A stretch of DNA of 64,000 bases from Hydractinia symbiolongicarpus (lineage: Eukaryota; Cnidaria; Hydrozoa; Anthoathecata; Hydractiniidae). Below, in pieces: positions 28,814 through 39,710 of this stretch; the first letter of the stretch is position 1, and every line of letters begins with the position of its first letter. The notes under the pieces are model-generated. The model saw only the letters and a list, made by a program, of their open reading frames with translations, ran no database searches and was not told where the DNA came from. The translations under genes and the position numbers were made by a program. The stretch is from the NCBI RefSeq assembly GCF_029227915.1, contig NC_079878.1, forward strand, positions 6,758,001 through 6,822,000, in the 5' to 3' direction.

Positions 28814-28906
28814 GCTCCAGTGGCGTAGTCGGTTAGCGCGTCGTACTTATAAGTCAGTATCGACAAAGACATGCGAAGATCGGGAGTTCGAGCCTCCCCT
28901 GGAGCA
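28814..28906 (+). tRNA. trnI(uau): tRNA-Ile(TAT), intron, unit 42
   Basis: Gene consensus; same 5'-flank change as unit 41. Confidence 0.95.
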
Positions 28907-29030
28907 AGGTTTCTTTTCATGCGCCGTCAACACACGCCACAGCACGGGCAGATCACCAGTAAAATCTAGCAACGTGGCAGTGCACCCAGGTTGTTTTGAT
29001 CCCGTCAACGTGACGGCAAAGCCCGTAAAA

Positions 29031-29104
29031 TGGCCAGTGTGGGGCTCGAACCCACGACATTCGCGTTATTAGCACGACGCTCTAGCCGACTGAGCTAACC
29101 GGCC
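29031..29104 (-). tRNA. trnI(aau): tRNA-Ile(AAT), unit 42
   Basis: Consensus. Confidence 0.95.
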
Positions 29105-29286
29105 GTGAACGCGTGAACACGGACTCACTTCCTAAGTCAACTCTAAGCAAAATACTTTTATTTTTTTACTCAAAACGTTACCGTCATATTTCTCACGCTT
29201 TGATACGAGTCCAAGCAATGCAAATAGCCGCAACCCGCTCGAAAGAGGAGTCATGTTAGGCCAACTTTAAACGGACATTCCCTGAA

Positions 29287-29359
29287 AGCCCTCGGAGAGA
29301 TTTGAACTCTCGACCCCTGGTTTACAAGACCAGTGCTCTAACCCCTGAGCTACGAAGGC
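29287..29359 (-). tRNA. trnT(ugu): tRNA-Thr(TGT), unit 43
   Basis: Consensus. Confidence 0.95.
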
Positions 29360-29508
29360 ACGCGATCCTTGCCAAATACGAAAAGTCGGTGCATCAGGCA
29401 AAACAGGCCAGTTGCAACGTGTACTTGCCATAAAGTGATACCGTCAATGCCCTACTGGACCATGACTATTCTAATCACGGACCTCAGCTTTCCCGTTAAC
29501 ATCCACGG

Positions 29509-29600
29509 GCTCCAGTGCGTAGTCGGTTAGCGCGTCGTACTTATAAGTCAGTATCGACAAAGACATGCGAAGATCGGGAGTTCGAGCCTCCCCTGGAGCA
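29509..29600 (+). tRNA. trnI(uau): tRNA-Ile(TAT), intron, unit 43, 1-bp deletion
   Basis: One G of the GG at positions 9-10 is gone, so the gap between acceptor and D-stem or the D-stem itself is one base short and the A box is altered. Total 92 bases. Likely impaired. Confidence 0.8.
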
Positions 29601-29724
29601 AGGTTTCTTTTCATGCGCCGTCAACACACGCCACAGCACGGGCAGATCACCAGTAAAATCTAGCAACGTGGCAGTGCACCCAGGTTGTTTTGATCCCGTC
29701 AACGTGACGGCAAAGCCCGTAAAA

Positions 29725-29798
29725 TGGCCAGTGTGGGGCTCGAACCCACGACATTCGCGTTATTAGCACGACGCTCTAGCCGACTGAGCTAACCGGCC
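29725..29798 (-). tRNA. trnI(aau): tRNA-Ile(AAT), unit 43
   Basis: Consensus. Confidence 0.95.
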
Positions 29799-29980
29799 GT
29801 GAACGCGTGAACACGGACTCACTTCCTAAGTCAACTCTAAGCAAAATACTTTTATTTTTTTACTCAAAACGTTACCGTCATATTTCTCACGCTTTGATAC
29901 GAGTCCAAGCAATGCAAATAGCCGCAACCCGCTCGAAAGAGGAGTCATGTTAGGCCAACTTTAAACGGACATTCCCTGAA

Positions 29981-30053
29981 AGCCCTCGGAGAGATTTGAA
30001 CTCTCGACCCCTGGTTTACAAGACCAGTGCTCTAACCCCTGAGCTACGAAGGC
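29981..30053 (-). tRNA. trnT(ugu): tRNA-Thr(TGT), unit 44
   Basis: Consensus. Confidence 0.95.
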
Positions 30054-30202
30054 ACGCGATCCTTGCCAAATACGAAAAGTCGGTGCATCAGGCAAAACAG
30101 GCCAGTTGCAACGTGTACTTGCCATAAAGTGATACCGTCAATGCCCTACTGGACCATGACTATTCTAATCACGGACCTCAGCTTTCCCGTTAACATCCAC
30201 GG

Positions 30203-30295
30203 GCTCCAGTGGCGTAGTCGGTTAGCGCGTCGTACTTATAAGTCAGTATCGACAAAGACATGCGAAGATCGGGAGTTCGAGCCTCACCTGGAGCA
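30203..30295 (+). tRNA. trnI(uau): tRNA-Ile(TAT), intron, unit 44, C64A
   Basis: C64A as in unit 14. Confidence 0.9.
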
Positions 30296-30419
30296 AGGTT
30301 TCTTTTCATGCGCCGTCAACACACGCCACAGCACGGGCAGATCACCAGTAAAATCTAGCAACGTGGCAGTGCACCCAGGTTGTTTTGATCCCGTCAACGT
30401 GACGGCAAAGCCCGTAAAA

Positions 30420-30493
30420 TGGCCAGTGTGGGGCTCGAACCCACGACATTCGCGTTATTAGCACGACGCTCTAGCCGACTGAGCTAACCGGCC
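30420..30493 (-). tRNA. trnI(aau): tRNA-Ile(AAT), unit 44
   Basis: Consensus. Confidence 0.95.
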
Positions 30494-30675
30494 GTGAACG
30501 CGTGAACACGGACTCACTTCCTAAGTCAACTCTAAGCAAAATACTTTTATTTTTTTACTCAAAACGTTACCGTCATATTTCTCACGCTTTGATACGAGTC
30601 CAAGCAATGCAAATAGCCGCAACCCGCTCGAAAGAGGAGTCATGTTAGGCCAACTTTAAACGGACATTCCCTGAA

Positions 30676-30748
30676 AGCCCTCGGAGAGATTTGAACTCTC
30701 GAACCCTGGTTTACAAGACCAGTGCTCTAACCCCTGAGCTACGAAGGC
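30676..30748 (-). tRNA. trnT(ugu): tRNA-Thr(TGT), unit 45, G46T
   Basis: G46T as in unit 15. Confidence 0.92.
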
Positions 30749-30897
30749 ACGCGATCCTTGCCAAATACGAAAAGTCGGTGCATCAGGCAAAACAGGCCAG
30801 TTGCAACGTGTACTTGCCATAAAGTGATACCGTCAATGCCCTACTGGACCATGACTATTCTAATCACGGACCTCAGCTTTCCCGTTAACATCCACGG

Positions 30898-30990
30898 GCT
30901 TCAGTGGCGTAGTCGGTTAGCGCGTCGTACTTATAAGTCAGTATCGACAAAGACATGCGAAGATCGGGAGTTCGAGCCTCCCCTGGAGCA
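30898..30990 (+). tRNA. trnI(uau): tRNA-Ile(TAT), intron, unit 45, C4T
   Basis: C4T leaves a T4-G69 wobble in the acceptor. Confidence 0.92.
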
Positions 30991-31114
30991 AGGTTTCTTT
31001 TCATGCGCCGTCAACACACGCCACAGCACGGGCAGATCACCAGTAAAATCTAGCAACGTGGCAGTGCACCCAGGTTGTTTTGATCCCGTCAACGTGACGG
31101 CAAAGCCCGTAAAA

Positions 31115-31188
31115 TAGCCAGTGTGGGGCTCGAACCCACGACATTCGCGTTATTAGCACGACGCTCTAGCCGACTGAGCTAACTGGCC
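31115..31188 (-). tRNA. trnI(aau): tRNA-Ile(AAT), unit 45, C72T/G5A
   Basis: C72T leaves a G1-T72 wobble, while G5A turns the G5-T68 wobble into an A-T pair. The cloverleaf is kept. Confidence 0.92.
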
Positions 31189-31370
31189 GTGAACGCGTGA
31201 ACACGGACTCACTTCCTAAGTCAACTCTAAGCAAAATACTTTTATTTTTTTACTCAAAACGTTACCGTCATATTTCTCACGCTTTGATACGAGTCCAAGC
31301 AATGCAAATAGCCGCAACCGGCTCGAAAGAGGAGTCATGTTAGGCCAACTTTAAACGGACATTCCCTGAA

Positions 31371-31443
31371 AGCCCTCGGAGAGATTTGAACTCTCGACCC
31401 CTGGTTTACAAGACCAGTGCTCTAACCCCTGAGCTACGAAGGC
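31371..31443 (-). tRNA. trnT(ugu): tRNA-Thr(TGT), unit 46
   Basis: Consensus. Confidence 0.95.
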
Positions 31444-31592
31444 ACGCGATCCTTGCCAAATACGAAAAGTCGGTGCATCAGGCAAAACAGGCCAGTTGCA
31501 ACGTGTAGTTGCCATAAAGTGATACCGTCAATGCCCTACTGGACCATGACTATTCTAATCACGGACCTCAGCTTTCCCGTTAACATCCACGG

Positions 31593-31685
31593 GCTCCAGT
31601 GGCGTAGTCGGTTAGCGCGTCGTACTTATAAGTCAGTATCGACAAAGACATGCGAAGATCGGGAGTTCGAGCCTCCCCTGGAGCA
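31593..31685 (+). tRNA. trnI(uau): tRNA-Ile(TAT), intron, unit 46
   Basis: Consensus. Confidence 0.95.
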
Positions 31686-31809
31686 AGGTTTCTTTTCATG
31701 CGCCGTCAACACACGCCACAGCACGGGCAGATCACCAGTAAAATCTAGCAACGTGGCAGTGCACCCAGGTTGTTTTGATCCCGTCAACGTGACGGCAAAG
31801 CCCGTAAAA

Positions 31810-31883
31810 TGGCCAGTGTGGGGCTCGAACCCACGACATTCGCGTTATTAGCACGACGCTCTAGCCGACTGAGCTAACCGGCC
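31810..31883 (-). tRNA. trnI(aau): tRNA-Ile(AAT), unit 46
   Basis: Consensus. Confidence 0.95.
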
Positions 31884-32065
31884 GTGAACGCGTGAACACG
31901 GACTCACTTCCTATGTCAACTCTAAGCAAAATACTTTTATTTTTTTACTCAAAACGTTACCGTCATATTTCTCACGCTTTGATACGAGTCCAAGCAATGC
32001 AAATAGCCGCAACCCGCTCGAAAGAGGAGTCATGTTAGGCCAACTTTAAACGGACATTCCCTGAA

Positions 32066-32138
32066 AGCCCTCGGAGAGATTTGAACTCTCGACCCCTGGT
32101 TTACAAGACCAGTGCTCTAACCCCTGAGCTACGAAGGC
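32066..32138 (-). tRNA. trnT(ugu): tRNA-Thr(TGT), unit 47
   Basis: Consensus. Confidence 0.95.
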
Positions 32139-32287
32139 ACGCGATCCTTGCCAAATACGAAAAGTCGGTGCATCAGGCAAAACAGGCCAGTTGCAACGTG
32201 TACTTGCCATAAAGTGATACCGTCAATGCCCTACTGGACCATGACTATTCTAATCACGGACCTCAGCTTTCCCGTTAACATCCACGG

Positions 32288-32380
32288 GCTCCAGTGGCGT
32301 AGTCGGTTAGCGCGTCGTACTTATAAGTCAGTATCGACAAAGACATGCGAAGATCGGAAGTTCGAGCCTCCCCTGGAGCA
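32288..32380 (+). tRNA. trnI(uau): tRNA-Ile(TAT), intron, unit 47, G51A
   Basis: G51A gives an A51-C63 mismatch in the T-stem. Shared with unit 54. Confidence 0.9.
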
Positions 32381-32504
32381 AGGTTTCTTTTCATGCGCCG
32401 TCAACACACGCCACAGCACGGGCAGATCACCAGTAAAATCTAGCAACGTGGCAGTGCACCCAGGTTGTTTTGATCCCGTCAACGTGACGGCAAAGCCCGT
32501 AAAA

Positions 32505-32578
32505 TGGCCAGTGTGGGGCTCGAACCCACGACATTCGCGTTATTAGCACGACGCTCTAGCCGACTGAGCTAACCGGCC
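32505..32578 (-). tRNA. trnI(aau): tRNA-Ile(AAT), unit 47
   Basis: Gene consensus; 5' flank has GTGCAC for GTGAAC, as in units 54 and 58. Confidence 0.95.
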
Positions 32579-32760
32579 GTGAACGCGTGCACACGGACTC
32601 ACTTCCTAAGTCAACTCTAAGCAAAATACTTTTATTTTCTTACTCAAAACGTTACCGTCATATTTCTCACGCTTTGATACGAGTCCAAGAAATGCAAATA
32701 GCCGCAACCCGCTCGAAAGAGGAGTCATGTTAGGCCAACTTTAAACGGACATTCCCTGAA

Positions 32761-32833
32761 AGCCCTCGGAGAGATTTGAACTCTCGACCCCTGGTTTACA
32801 AGACCAGTGCTCTAACCCCTGAGCTACGAAGGC
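32761..32833 (-). tRNA. trnT(ugu): tRNA-Thr(TGT), unit 48
   Basis: Consensus. Confidence 0.95.
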
Positions 32834-32982
32834 ACGCGATCCTTGCCAAATACGAAAAGTCGGTGCATCAGGCAAAACAGGCCAGTTGCAACGTGTACTT
32901 GCCATAAAGTGATACCGTCAATGCCCTACTGGACCATGACTATTCTAATCACGGACCTCAGCTTTCCCGTTAACATCCACGG

Positions 32983-33075
32983 GCTCCAGTGGCGTAGTCG
33001 GTTAGCGCGTCGTACTTATAAGTCAGTATCGACAAAGACATGCGAAGATCGGGAGTTCGAGCCTCCCCTGGAGCA
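32983..33075 (+). tRNA. trnI(uau): tRNA-Ile(TAT), intron, unit 48
   Basis: Consensus. Confidence 0.95.
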
Positions 33076-33199
33076 AGGTTTCTTTTCATGCGCCGTCAAC
33101 ACACGCCACAGCACGGGCAGATCACCAGTAAAATCTAGCAACGTGGCAGTGCACCCAGGTTGTTTTGATCCCGTCAACGTGACGGCAAAGCCCGTAAAA

Positions 33200-33273
33200 T
33201 GGCCAGTGTGGGGCTCGAACCCACGACATTCGCGTTATTAGCACGACGCTCTAGCCGACTGAGCTAACCGGCC
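33200..33273 (-). tRNA. trnI(aau): tRNA-Ile(AAT), unit 48
   Basis: Consensus. Confidence 0.95.
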
Positions 33274-33455
33274 GTGAACGCGTGAACACGGACTCACTTC
33301 CTAAGTCAACTCTAAGCAAAATACTTTTATTTTTTTACTCAAAACGTTACCGTCATATTTCTCACGCTTTGATACGAGTCCAAGCAATGCAAATAGCCGC
33401 AACCCGCTCGAAAGAGGAGTCATGTTAGGCCAACTTTAAACGGACATTCCCTGAA

Positions 33456-33528
33456 AGCCCTCGGAGAGATTTGAACTCTCGACCCCTGGTTTACAAGACC
33501 AGTGCTCTAACCCCTGAGCTACGAAGGC
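33456..33528 (-). tRNA. trnT(ugu): tRNA-Thr(TGT), unit 49
   Basis: Consensus. Confidence 0.95.
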
Positions 33529-33677
33529 ACGCGATCCTTGCCAAATACGAAAAGTCGGTGCATCAGGCAAAACAGGCCAGTTGCAACGTGTACTTGCCAT
33601 AAAGTGATACCGTCAATGCCCTACTGGACCATGACTATTCTAATCACGGACCTCAGCTTTCCCGTTAACATCCACGG

Positions 33678-33770
33678 GCTCCAGTGGCGTAGTCGGTTAG
33701 CGCGTCGTACTTATAAGTCAGTATCGACAAAGACATGCGAAGATCGGGAGTTCGAGCCTCCCCTGGAGCA
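33678..33770 (+). tRNA. trnI(uau): tRNA-Ile(TAT), intron, unit 49
   Basis: Consensus. Confidence 0.95.
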
Positions 33771-33894
33771 AGGTTTCTTTTCATGCGCCGTCAACACACG
33801 CCACAGCACGGGCAGATCACCAGTAAAATCTAGCAACGTGGCAGTGCACCCAGGTTGTTTTGATCCCGTCAACGTGACGGCAAAGCCCGTAAAA

Positions 33895-33968
33895 TGGCCA
33901 GTGTGGGGCTCGAACCCACGACATTCGCGTTATTAGCACGACGCTCTAGCCGACTGAGCTAACCGGCC
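33895..33968 (-). tRNA. trnI(aau): tRNA-Ile(AAT), unit 49
   Basis: Consensus. Confidence 0.95.
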
Positions 33969-34150
33969 GTGAACGCGTGAACACGGACTCACTTCCTAAG
34001 TCAACTCTAAGCAAAATACTTTTATTTTTTTACTCAAAACGTTACCGTCATATTTCTCACGCTTTGATACGAGTCCAAGCAATGCAAATAGCCGCAACCC
34101 GCTCGAAAGAGGAGTCATGTTAGGCCAACTTTAAACGGACATTCCCTGAA

Positions 34151-34223
34151 AGCCCTCGGAGAGATTTGAACTCTCGACCCCTGGTTTACAAGACCAGTGC
34201 TCTAACCCCTGAGCTACGAAGGC
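34151..34223 (-). tRNA. trnT(ugu): tRNA-Thr(TGT), unit 50
   Basis: Consensus. Confidence 0.95.
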
Positions 34224-34372
34224 ACGCGATCCTTGCCAAATACGAAAAGTCGGTGCATCAGGCAAAACAGGCCAGTTGCAACGTGTACTTGCCATAAAGT
34301 GATACCGTCAATGCCCTACTGGACCATGACTATTCTAATCACGGACCTCAGCTTTCCCGTTAACATCCACGG

Positions 34373-34465
34373 GCTCCAGTGGCGTAGTCGGTTAGCGCGT
34401 CGTACTTATAAGTCAGTATCGACAAAGACATGCGAAGATCGGGAGTTCGAGCCTCCCCTGGAGCA
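34373..34465 (+). tRNA. trnI(uau): tRNA-Ile(TAT), intron, unit 50
   Basis: Consensus. Confidence 0.95.
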
Positions 34466-34589
34466 AGGTTTCTTTTCATGCGCCGTCAACACACGCCACA
34501 GCACGGGCAGATCACCAGTAAAATCTAGCAACGTGGCAGTGCACCCAGGTTGTTTTGATCCCGTCAACGTGACGGCAAAGCCCGTAAAA

Positions 34590-34663
34590 TGGCCAGTGTG
34601 GGGCTCGAACCCACGACATTCGCGTTATTAGCACGACGCTCTAGCCGACTGAGCTAACCGGCC
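34590..34663 (-). tRNA. trnI(aau): tRNA-Ile(AAT), unit 50
   Basis: Consensus. Confidence 0.95.
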
Positions 34664-34845
34664 GTGAACGCGTGAACACGGACTCACTTCCTATGTCAAC
34701 TCTAAGCAAAATACTTTTATTTTTTTACTCAAAACGTTACCGTCATATTTCTCACGCTTTGATACGAGTCCAAGCAATGCAAATAGCCGCAACCCGCTCG
34801 AAAGAGGAGTCATGTTAGGCCAACTTTAAACGGACATTCCCTGAA

Positions 34846-34918
34846 AGCCCTCGGAGAGATTTGAACTCTCGACCCCTGGTTTACAAGACCAGTGCTCTAA
34901 CCCCTGAGCTACGAAGGC
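34846..34918 (-). tRNA. trnT(ugu): tRNA-Thr(TGT), unit 51
   Basis: Consensus. Confidence 0.95.
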
Positions 34919-35067
34919 ACGCGATCCTTGCCAAATACGAAAAGTCGGTGCATCAGGCAAAACAGGCCAGTTGCAACGTGTACTTGCCATAAAGTGATAC
35001 CGTCAATGCCCTACTGGACCATGACTATTCTAATCACGGACCTCAGCTTTCCCGTTAACATCCACGG

Positions 35068-35160
35068 GCTCCAGTGGCGTAGTCGGTTAGCGCGTCGTAC
35101 TTATAAGTCAGTATCGACAAAGACATGCGAAGATCGGGAGTTCGAGCCTCCCCTGGAGCA
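35068..35160 (+). tRNA. trnI(uau): tRNA-Ile(TAT), intron, unit 51
   Basis: Consensus. Confidence 0.95.
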
Positions 35161-35284
35161 AGGTTTCTTTTCATGCGCCGTCAACACACGCCACAGCACG
35201 GGCAGATCACCAGTAAAATCTAGCAACGTGGCAGTGCACCCAGGTTGTTTTGATCCCGTCAACGTGACGGCAAAGCCCGTAAAA

Positions 35285-35358
35285 TGGCCAGTGTGGGGCT
35301 CGAACCCACGACATTCGCGTTATTAGCACGACGCTCTAGCCGACTGAGCTAACCGGCC
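35285..35358 (-). tRNA. trnI(aau): tRNA-Ile(AAT), unit 51
   Basis: Consensus. Confidence 0.95.
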
Positions 35359-35540
35359 GTGAACGCGTGAACACGGACTCACTTCCTAAGTCAACTCTAA
35401 GCAAAATACTTTTATTTTTTTACTCAAAACGTTACCGTCATATTTCTCACGCTTTGATACGAGTCCAAGCAATGCAAATAGCCGCAACCCGCTCGAAAGA
35501 GGAGTCATGTTAGGCCAACTTTAAACGGACATTCCCTGAA

Positions 35541-35613
35541 AGCCCTCGGAGAGATTTGAACTCTCGACCCCTGGTTTACAAGACCAGTGCTCTAACCCCT
35601 GAGCTACGAAGGC
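35541..35613 (-). tRNA. trnT(ugu): tRNA-Thr(TGT), unit 52
   Basis: Consensus. Confidence 0.95.
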
Positions 35614-35762
35614 ACGCGATCCTTGCCAAATACGAAAAGTCGGTGCATCAGGCAAAACAGGCCAGTTGCAACGTGTACTTGCCATAAAGTGATACCGTCA
35701 ATGCCCTACTGGACCATGACTATTCTAATCACGGACCTCAGCTTTCCCGTTAACATCCACGG

Positions 35763-35855
35763 GCTCCAGTGGCGTAGTCGGTTAGCGCGTCGTACTTATA
35801 AGTCAGTATCGACAAAGACATGCGAAGATCGGGAGTTCGAGCCTCCCCTGGAGCA
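35763..35855 (+). tRNA. trnI(uau): tRNA-Ile(TAT), intron, unit 52
   Basis: Consensus. Confidence 0.95.
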
Positions 35856-35979
35856 AGGTTTCTTTTCATGCGCCGTCAACACACGCCACAGCACGGGCAG
35901 ATCACCAGTAAAATCTAGCAACGTGGCAGTGCACCCAGGTTGTTTTGATCCCGTCAACGTGACGGCAAAGCCCGTAAAA

Positions 35980-36053
35980 TGGCCAGTGTGGGGCTCGAAC
36001 CCACGACATTCGCGTTATTAGCACGACGCTCTAGCCGACTGAGCTAACCGGCC
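35980..36053 (-). tRNA. trnI(aau): tRNA-Ile(AAT), unit 52
   Basis: Consensus. Confidence 0.95.
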
Positions 36054-36235
36054 GTGAACGCGTGAACACGGACTCACTTCCTAAGTCAACTCTAAGCAAA
36101 ATACTTTTATTTTTTTACTCAAAACGTTACCGTCATATTTCTCACGCTTTGATACGAGTCCAAGCAATGCAAATAGCCGCAACCCGCTCGAAAGAGGAGT
36201 CATGTTAGGCCAACTTTAAACGGACATTCCCTGAA

Positions 36236-36308
36236 AGCCCTCGGAGAGATTTGAACTCTCGACCCCTGGTTTACAAGACCAGTGCTCTAACCCCTGAGCT
36301 ACGAAGGC
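36236..36308 (-). tRNA. trnT(ugu): tRNA-Thr(TGT), unit 53
   Basis: Consensus. Confidence 0.95.
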
Positions 36309-36457
36309 ACGCGATCCTTGCCAAATACGAAAAGTCGGTGCATCAGGCAAAACAGGCCAGTTGCAACGTGTACTTGCCATAAAGTGATACCGTCAATGCC
36401 CTACTGGACCATGACTATTCTAATCACGGACCTCAGCTTTCCCGTTAACATCCACGG

Positions 36458-36550
36458 GCTCCAGTGGCGTAGTCGGTTAGCGCGTCGTACTTATAAGTCA
36501 GTATCGACAAAGACATGCGAAGATCGGGAGTTCGAGCCTCCCCTGGAGCA
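36458..36550 (+). tRNA. trnI(uau): tRNA-Ile(TAT), intron, unit 53
   Basis: Consensus. Confidence 0.95.
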
Positions 36551-36674
36551 AGGTTTCTTTTCATGCGCCGTCAACACACGCCACAGCACGGGCAGATCAC
36601 CAGTAAAATCTAGCAACGTGGCAGTGCACCCAGGTTGTTTTGATCCCGTCAACGTGACGGCAAAGCCCGTAAAA

Positions 36675-36748
36675 TGGCCAGTGTGGGGCTCGAACCCACG
36701 ACATTCGCGTTATTAGCACGACGCTCTAGCCGACTGAGCTAACCGGCC
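36675..36748 (-). tRNA. trnI(aau): tRNA-Ile(AAT), unit 53
   Basis: Consensus. Confidence 0.95.
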
Positions 36749-36930
36749 GTGAACGCGTGAACACGGACTCACTTCCTATGTCAACTCTAAGCAAAATACT
36801 TTTATTTTTTTACTCAAAACGTTACCGTCATATTTCTCACGCTTTGATACGAGTCCAAGCAATGCAAATAGCCGCAACCCGCTCGAAAGAGGAGTCATGT
36901 TAGGCCAACTTTAAACGGACATTCCCTGAA

Positions 36931-37003
36931 AGCCCTCGGAGAGATTTGAACTCTCGACCCCTGGTTTACAAGACCAGTGCTCTAACCCCTGAGCTACGAA
37001 GGC
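36931..37003 (-). tRNA. trnT(ugu): tRNA-Thr(TGT), unit 54
   Basis: Consensus. Confidence 0.95.
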
Positions 37004-37152
37004 ACGCGATCCTTGCCAAATACGAAAAGTCGGTGCATCAGGCAAAACAGGCCAGTTGCAACGTGTACTTGCCATAAAGTGATACCGTCAATGCCCTACT
37101 GGACCATGACTATTCTAATCACGGACCTCAGCTTTCCCGTTAACATCCACGG

Positions 37153-37245
37153 GCTCCAGTGGCGTAGTCGGTTAGCGCGTCGTACTTATAAGTCAGTATC
37201 GACAAAGACATGCGAAGATCGGAAGTTCGAGCCTCCCCTGGAGCA
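37153..37245 (+). tRNA. trnI(uau): tRNA-Ile(TAT), intron, unit 54, G51A
   Basis: G51A as in unit 47. Confidence 0.9.
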
Positions 37246-37369
37246 AGGTTTCTTTTCATGCGCCGTCAACACACGCCACAGCACGGGCAGATCACCAGTA
37301 AAATCTAGCAACGTGGCAGTGCACCCAGGTTGTTTTGATCCCGTCAACGTGACGGCAAAGCCCGTAAAA

Positions 37370-37443
37370 TGGCCAGTGTGGGGCTCGAACCCACGACATT
37401 CGCGTTATTAGCACGACGCTCTAGCCGACTGAGCTAACCGGCC
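37370..37443 (-). tRNA. trnI(aau): tRNA-Ile(AAT), unit 54
   Basis: Gene consensus; 5' flank GTGCAC as in unit 47. Confidence 0.95.
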
Positions 37444-37625
37444 GTGAACGCGTGCACACGGACTCACTTCCTAAGTCAACTCTAAGCAAAATACTTTTAT
37501 TTTCTTACTCAAAACGTTACCGTCATATTTCTCACGCTTTGATACGAGTCCAAGAAATGCAAATAGCCGCAACCCGCTCGAAAGAGGAGTCATGTTAGGC
37601 CAACTTTAAACGGACATTCCCTGAA

Positions 37626-37698
37626 AGCCCTCGGAGAGATTTGAACTCTCGACCCCTGGTTTACAAGACCAGTGCTCTAACCCCTGAGCTACGAAGGC
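37626..37698 (-). tRNA. trnT(ugu): tRNA-Thr(TGT), unit 55
   Basis: Consensus. Confidence 0.95.
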
Positions 37699-37847
37699 AC
37701 GCGATCCTTGCCAAATACGAAAAGTCGGTGCATCAGGCAAAACAGGCCAGTTGCAACGTGTACTTGCCATAAAGTGATACCGTCAATGCCCTACTGGACC
37801 ATGACTATTCTAATCACGGACCTCAGCTTTCCCGTTAACATCCACGG

Positions 37848-37940
37848 GCTCCAGTGGCGTAGTCGGTTAGCGCGTCGTACTTATAAGTCAGTATCGACAA
37901 AGACATGCGAAGATCGGGAGTTCGAGCCTCCCCTGGAGCA
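37848..37940 (+). tRNA. trnI(uau): tRNA-Ile(TAT), intron, unit 55
   Basis: Consensus. Confidence 0.95.
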
Positions 37941-38064
37941 AGGTTTCTTTTCATGCGCCGTCAACACACGCCACAGCACGGGCAGATCACCAGTAAAATC
38001 TAGCAACGTGGCAGTGCACCCAGGTTGTTTTGATCCCGTCAACGTGACGGCAAAGCCCGTAAAA

Positions 38065-38138
38065 TGGCCAGTGTGGGGCTCGAACCCACGACATTCGCGT
38101 TATTAGCACGACGCTCTAGCCGACTGAGCTAACCGGCC
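38065..38138 (-). tRNA. trnI(aau): tRNA-Ile(AAT), unit 55
   Basis: Consensus. Confidence 0.95.
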
Positions 38139-38320
38139 GTGAACGCGTGAACACGGACTCACTTCCTAAGTCAACTCTAAGCAAAATACTTTTATTTTTT
38201 TACTCAAAACGTTACCGTCATATTTCTCACGCTTTGATACGAGTCCAAGCAATGCAAATAGCCGCAACCCGCTCGAAAGAGGAGTCATGTTAGGCCAACT
38301 TTAAACGGACATTCCCTGAA

Positions 38321-38393
38321 AGCCCTCGGAGAGATTTGAACTCTCGACCCCTGGTTTACAAGACCAGTGCTCTAACCCCTGAGCTACGAAGGC
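38321..38393 (-). tRNA. trnT(ugu): tRNA-Thr(TGT), unit 56
   Basis: Consensus. Confidence 0.95.
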
Positions 38394-38542
38394 ACGCGAT
38401 CCTTGCCAAATACGAAAAGTCGGTGCATCAGGCAAAACAGGCCAGTTGCAACGTGTACTTGCCATAAAGTGATACCGTCAATGCCCTACTGGACCATGAC
38501 TATTCTAATCACGGACCTCAGCTTTCCCGTTAACATCCACGG

Positions 38543-38635
38543 GCTCCAGTGGCGTAGTCGGTTAGCGCGTCGTACTTATAAGTCAGTATCGACAAAGACA
38601 TGCGAAGATCGGGAGTTCGAGCCTCCCCTGGAGCA
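38543..38635 (+). tRNA. trnI(uau): tRNA-Ile(TAT), intron, unit 56
   Basis: Consensus. Confidence 0.95.
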
Positions 38636-38759
38636 AGGTTTCTTTTCATGCGCCGTCAACACACGCCACAGCACGGGCAGATCACCAGTAAAATCTAGCA
38701 ACGTGGCAGTGCACCCAGGTTGTTTTGATCCCGTCAACGTGACGGCAAAGCCCGTAAAA

Positions 38760-38833
38760 TGGCCAGTGTGGGGCTCGAACCCACGACATTCGCGTTATTA
38801 GCACGACGCTCTAGCCGACTGAGCTAACCGGCC
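38760..38833 (-). tRNA. trnI(aau): tRNA-Ile(AAT), unit 56
   Basis: Consensus. Confidence 0.95.
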
Positions 38834-39015
38834 GTGAACGCGTGAACACGGACTCACTTCCTAAGTCAACTCTAAGCAAAATACTTTTATTTTTTTACTC
38901 AAAACGTTACCGTCATATTTCTCACGCTTTGATACGAGTCCAAGCAATGCAAATAGCCGCAACCCGCTCGAAAGAGGAGTCATGTTAGGCCAACTTTAAA
39001 CGGACATTCCCTGAA

Positions 39016-39088
39016 AGCCCTCGGAGAGATTTGAACTCTCGACCCCTGGTTTACAAGACCAGTGCTCTAACCCCTGAGCTACGAAGGC
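39016..39088 (-). tRNA. trnT(ugu): tRNA-Thr(TGT), unit 57
   Basis: Consensus. Confidence 0.95.
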
Positions 39089-39237
39089 ACGCGATCCTTG
39101 CCAAATACGAAAAGTCGGTGCATCAGGCAAAACAGGCCAGTTGCAACGTGTACTTGCCATAAAGTGATACCGTCAATGCCCTACTGGACCATGACTATTC
39201 TAATCACGGACCTCAGCTTTCCCGTTAACATCCACGG

Positions 39238-39330
39238 GCTCCAGTGGCGTAGTCGGTTAGCGCGTCGTACTTATAAGTCAGTATCGACAAAGACATGCGA
39301 AGATCGGGAGTTCGAGCCTCCCCTGGAGCA
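39238..39330 (+). tRNA. trnI(uau): tRNA-Ile(TAT), intron, unit 57
   Basis: Consensus. Confidence 0.95.
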
Positions 39331-39454
39331 AGGTTTCTTTTCATGCGCCGTCAACACACGCCACAGCACGGGCAGATCACCAGTAAAATCTAGCAACGTG
39401 GCAGTGCACCCAGGTTGTTTTGATCCCGTCAACGTGACGGCAAAGCCCGTAAAA

Positions 39455-39528
39455 TGGCCAGTGTGGGGCTCGAACCCACGACATTCGCGTTATTAGCACG
39501 ACGCTCTAGCCGACTGAGCTAACCGGCC
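39455..39528 (-). tRNA. trnI(aau): tRNA-Ile(AAT), unit 57
   Basis: Consensus. Confidence 0.95.
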
Positions 39529-39710
39529 GTGAACGCGTGAACACGGACTCACTTCCTAAGTCAACTCTAAGCAAAATACTTTTATTTTTTTACTCAAAAC
39601 GTTACCGTCATATTTCTCACGCTTTGATACGAGTCCAAGCAATGCAAATAGCCGCAACCCGCTCGAAAGAGGAGTCATGTTAGGCCAACTTTAAACGGAC
39701 ATTCCCTGAA

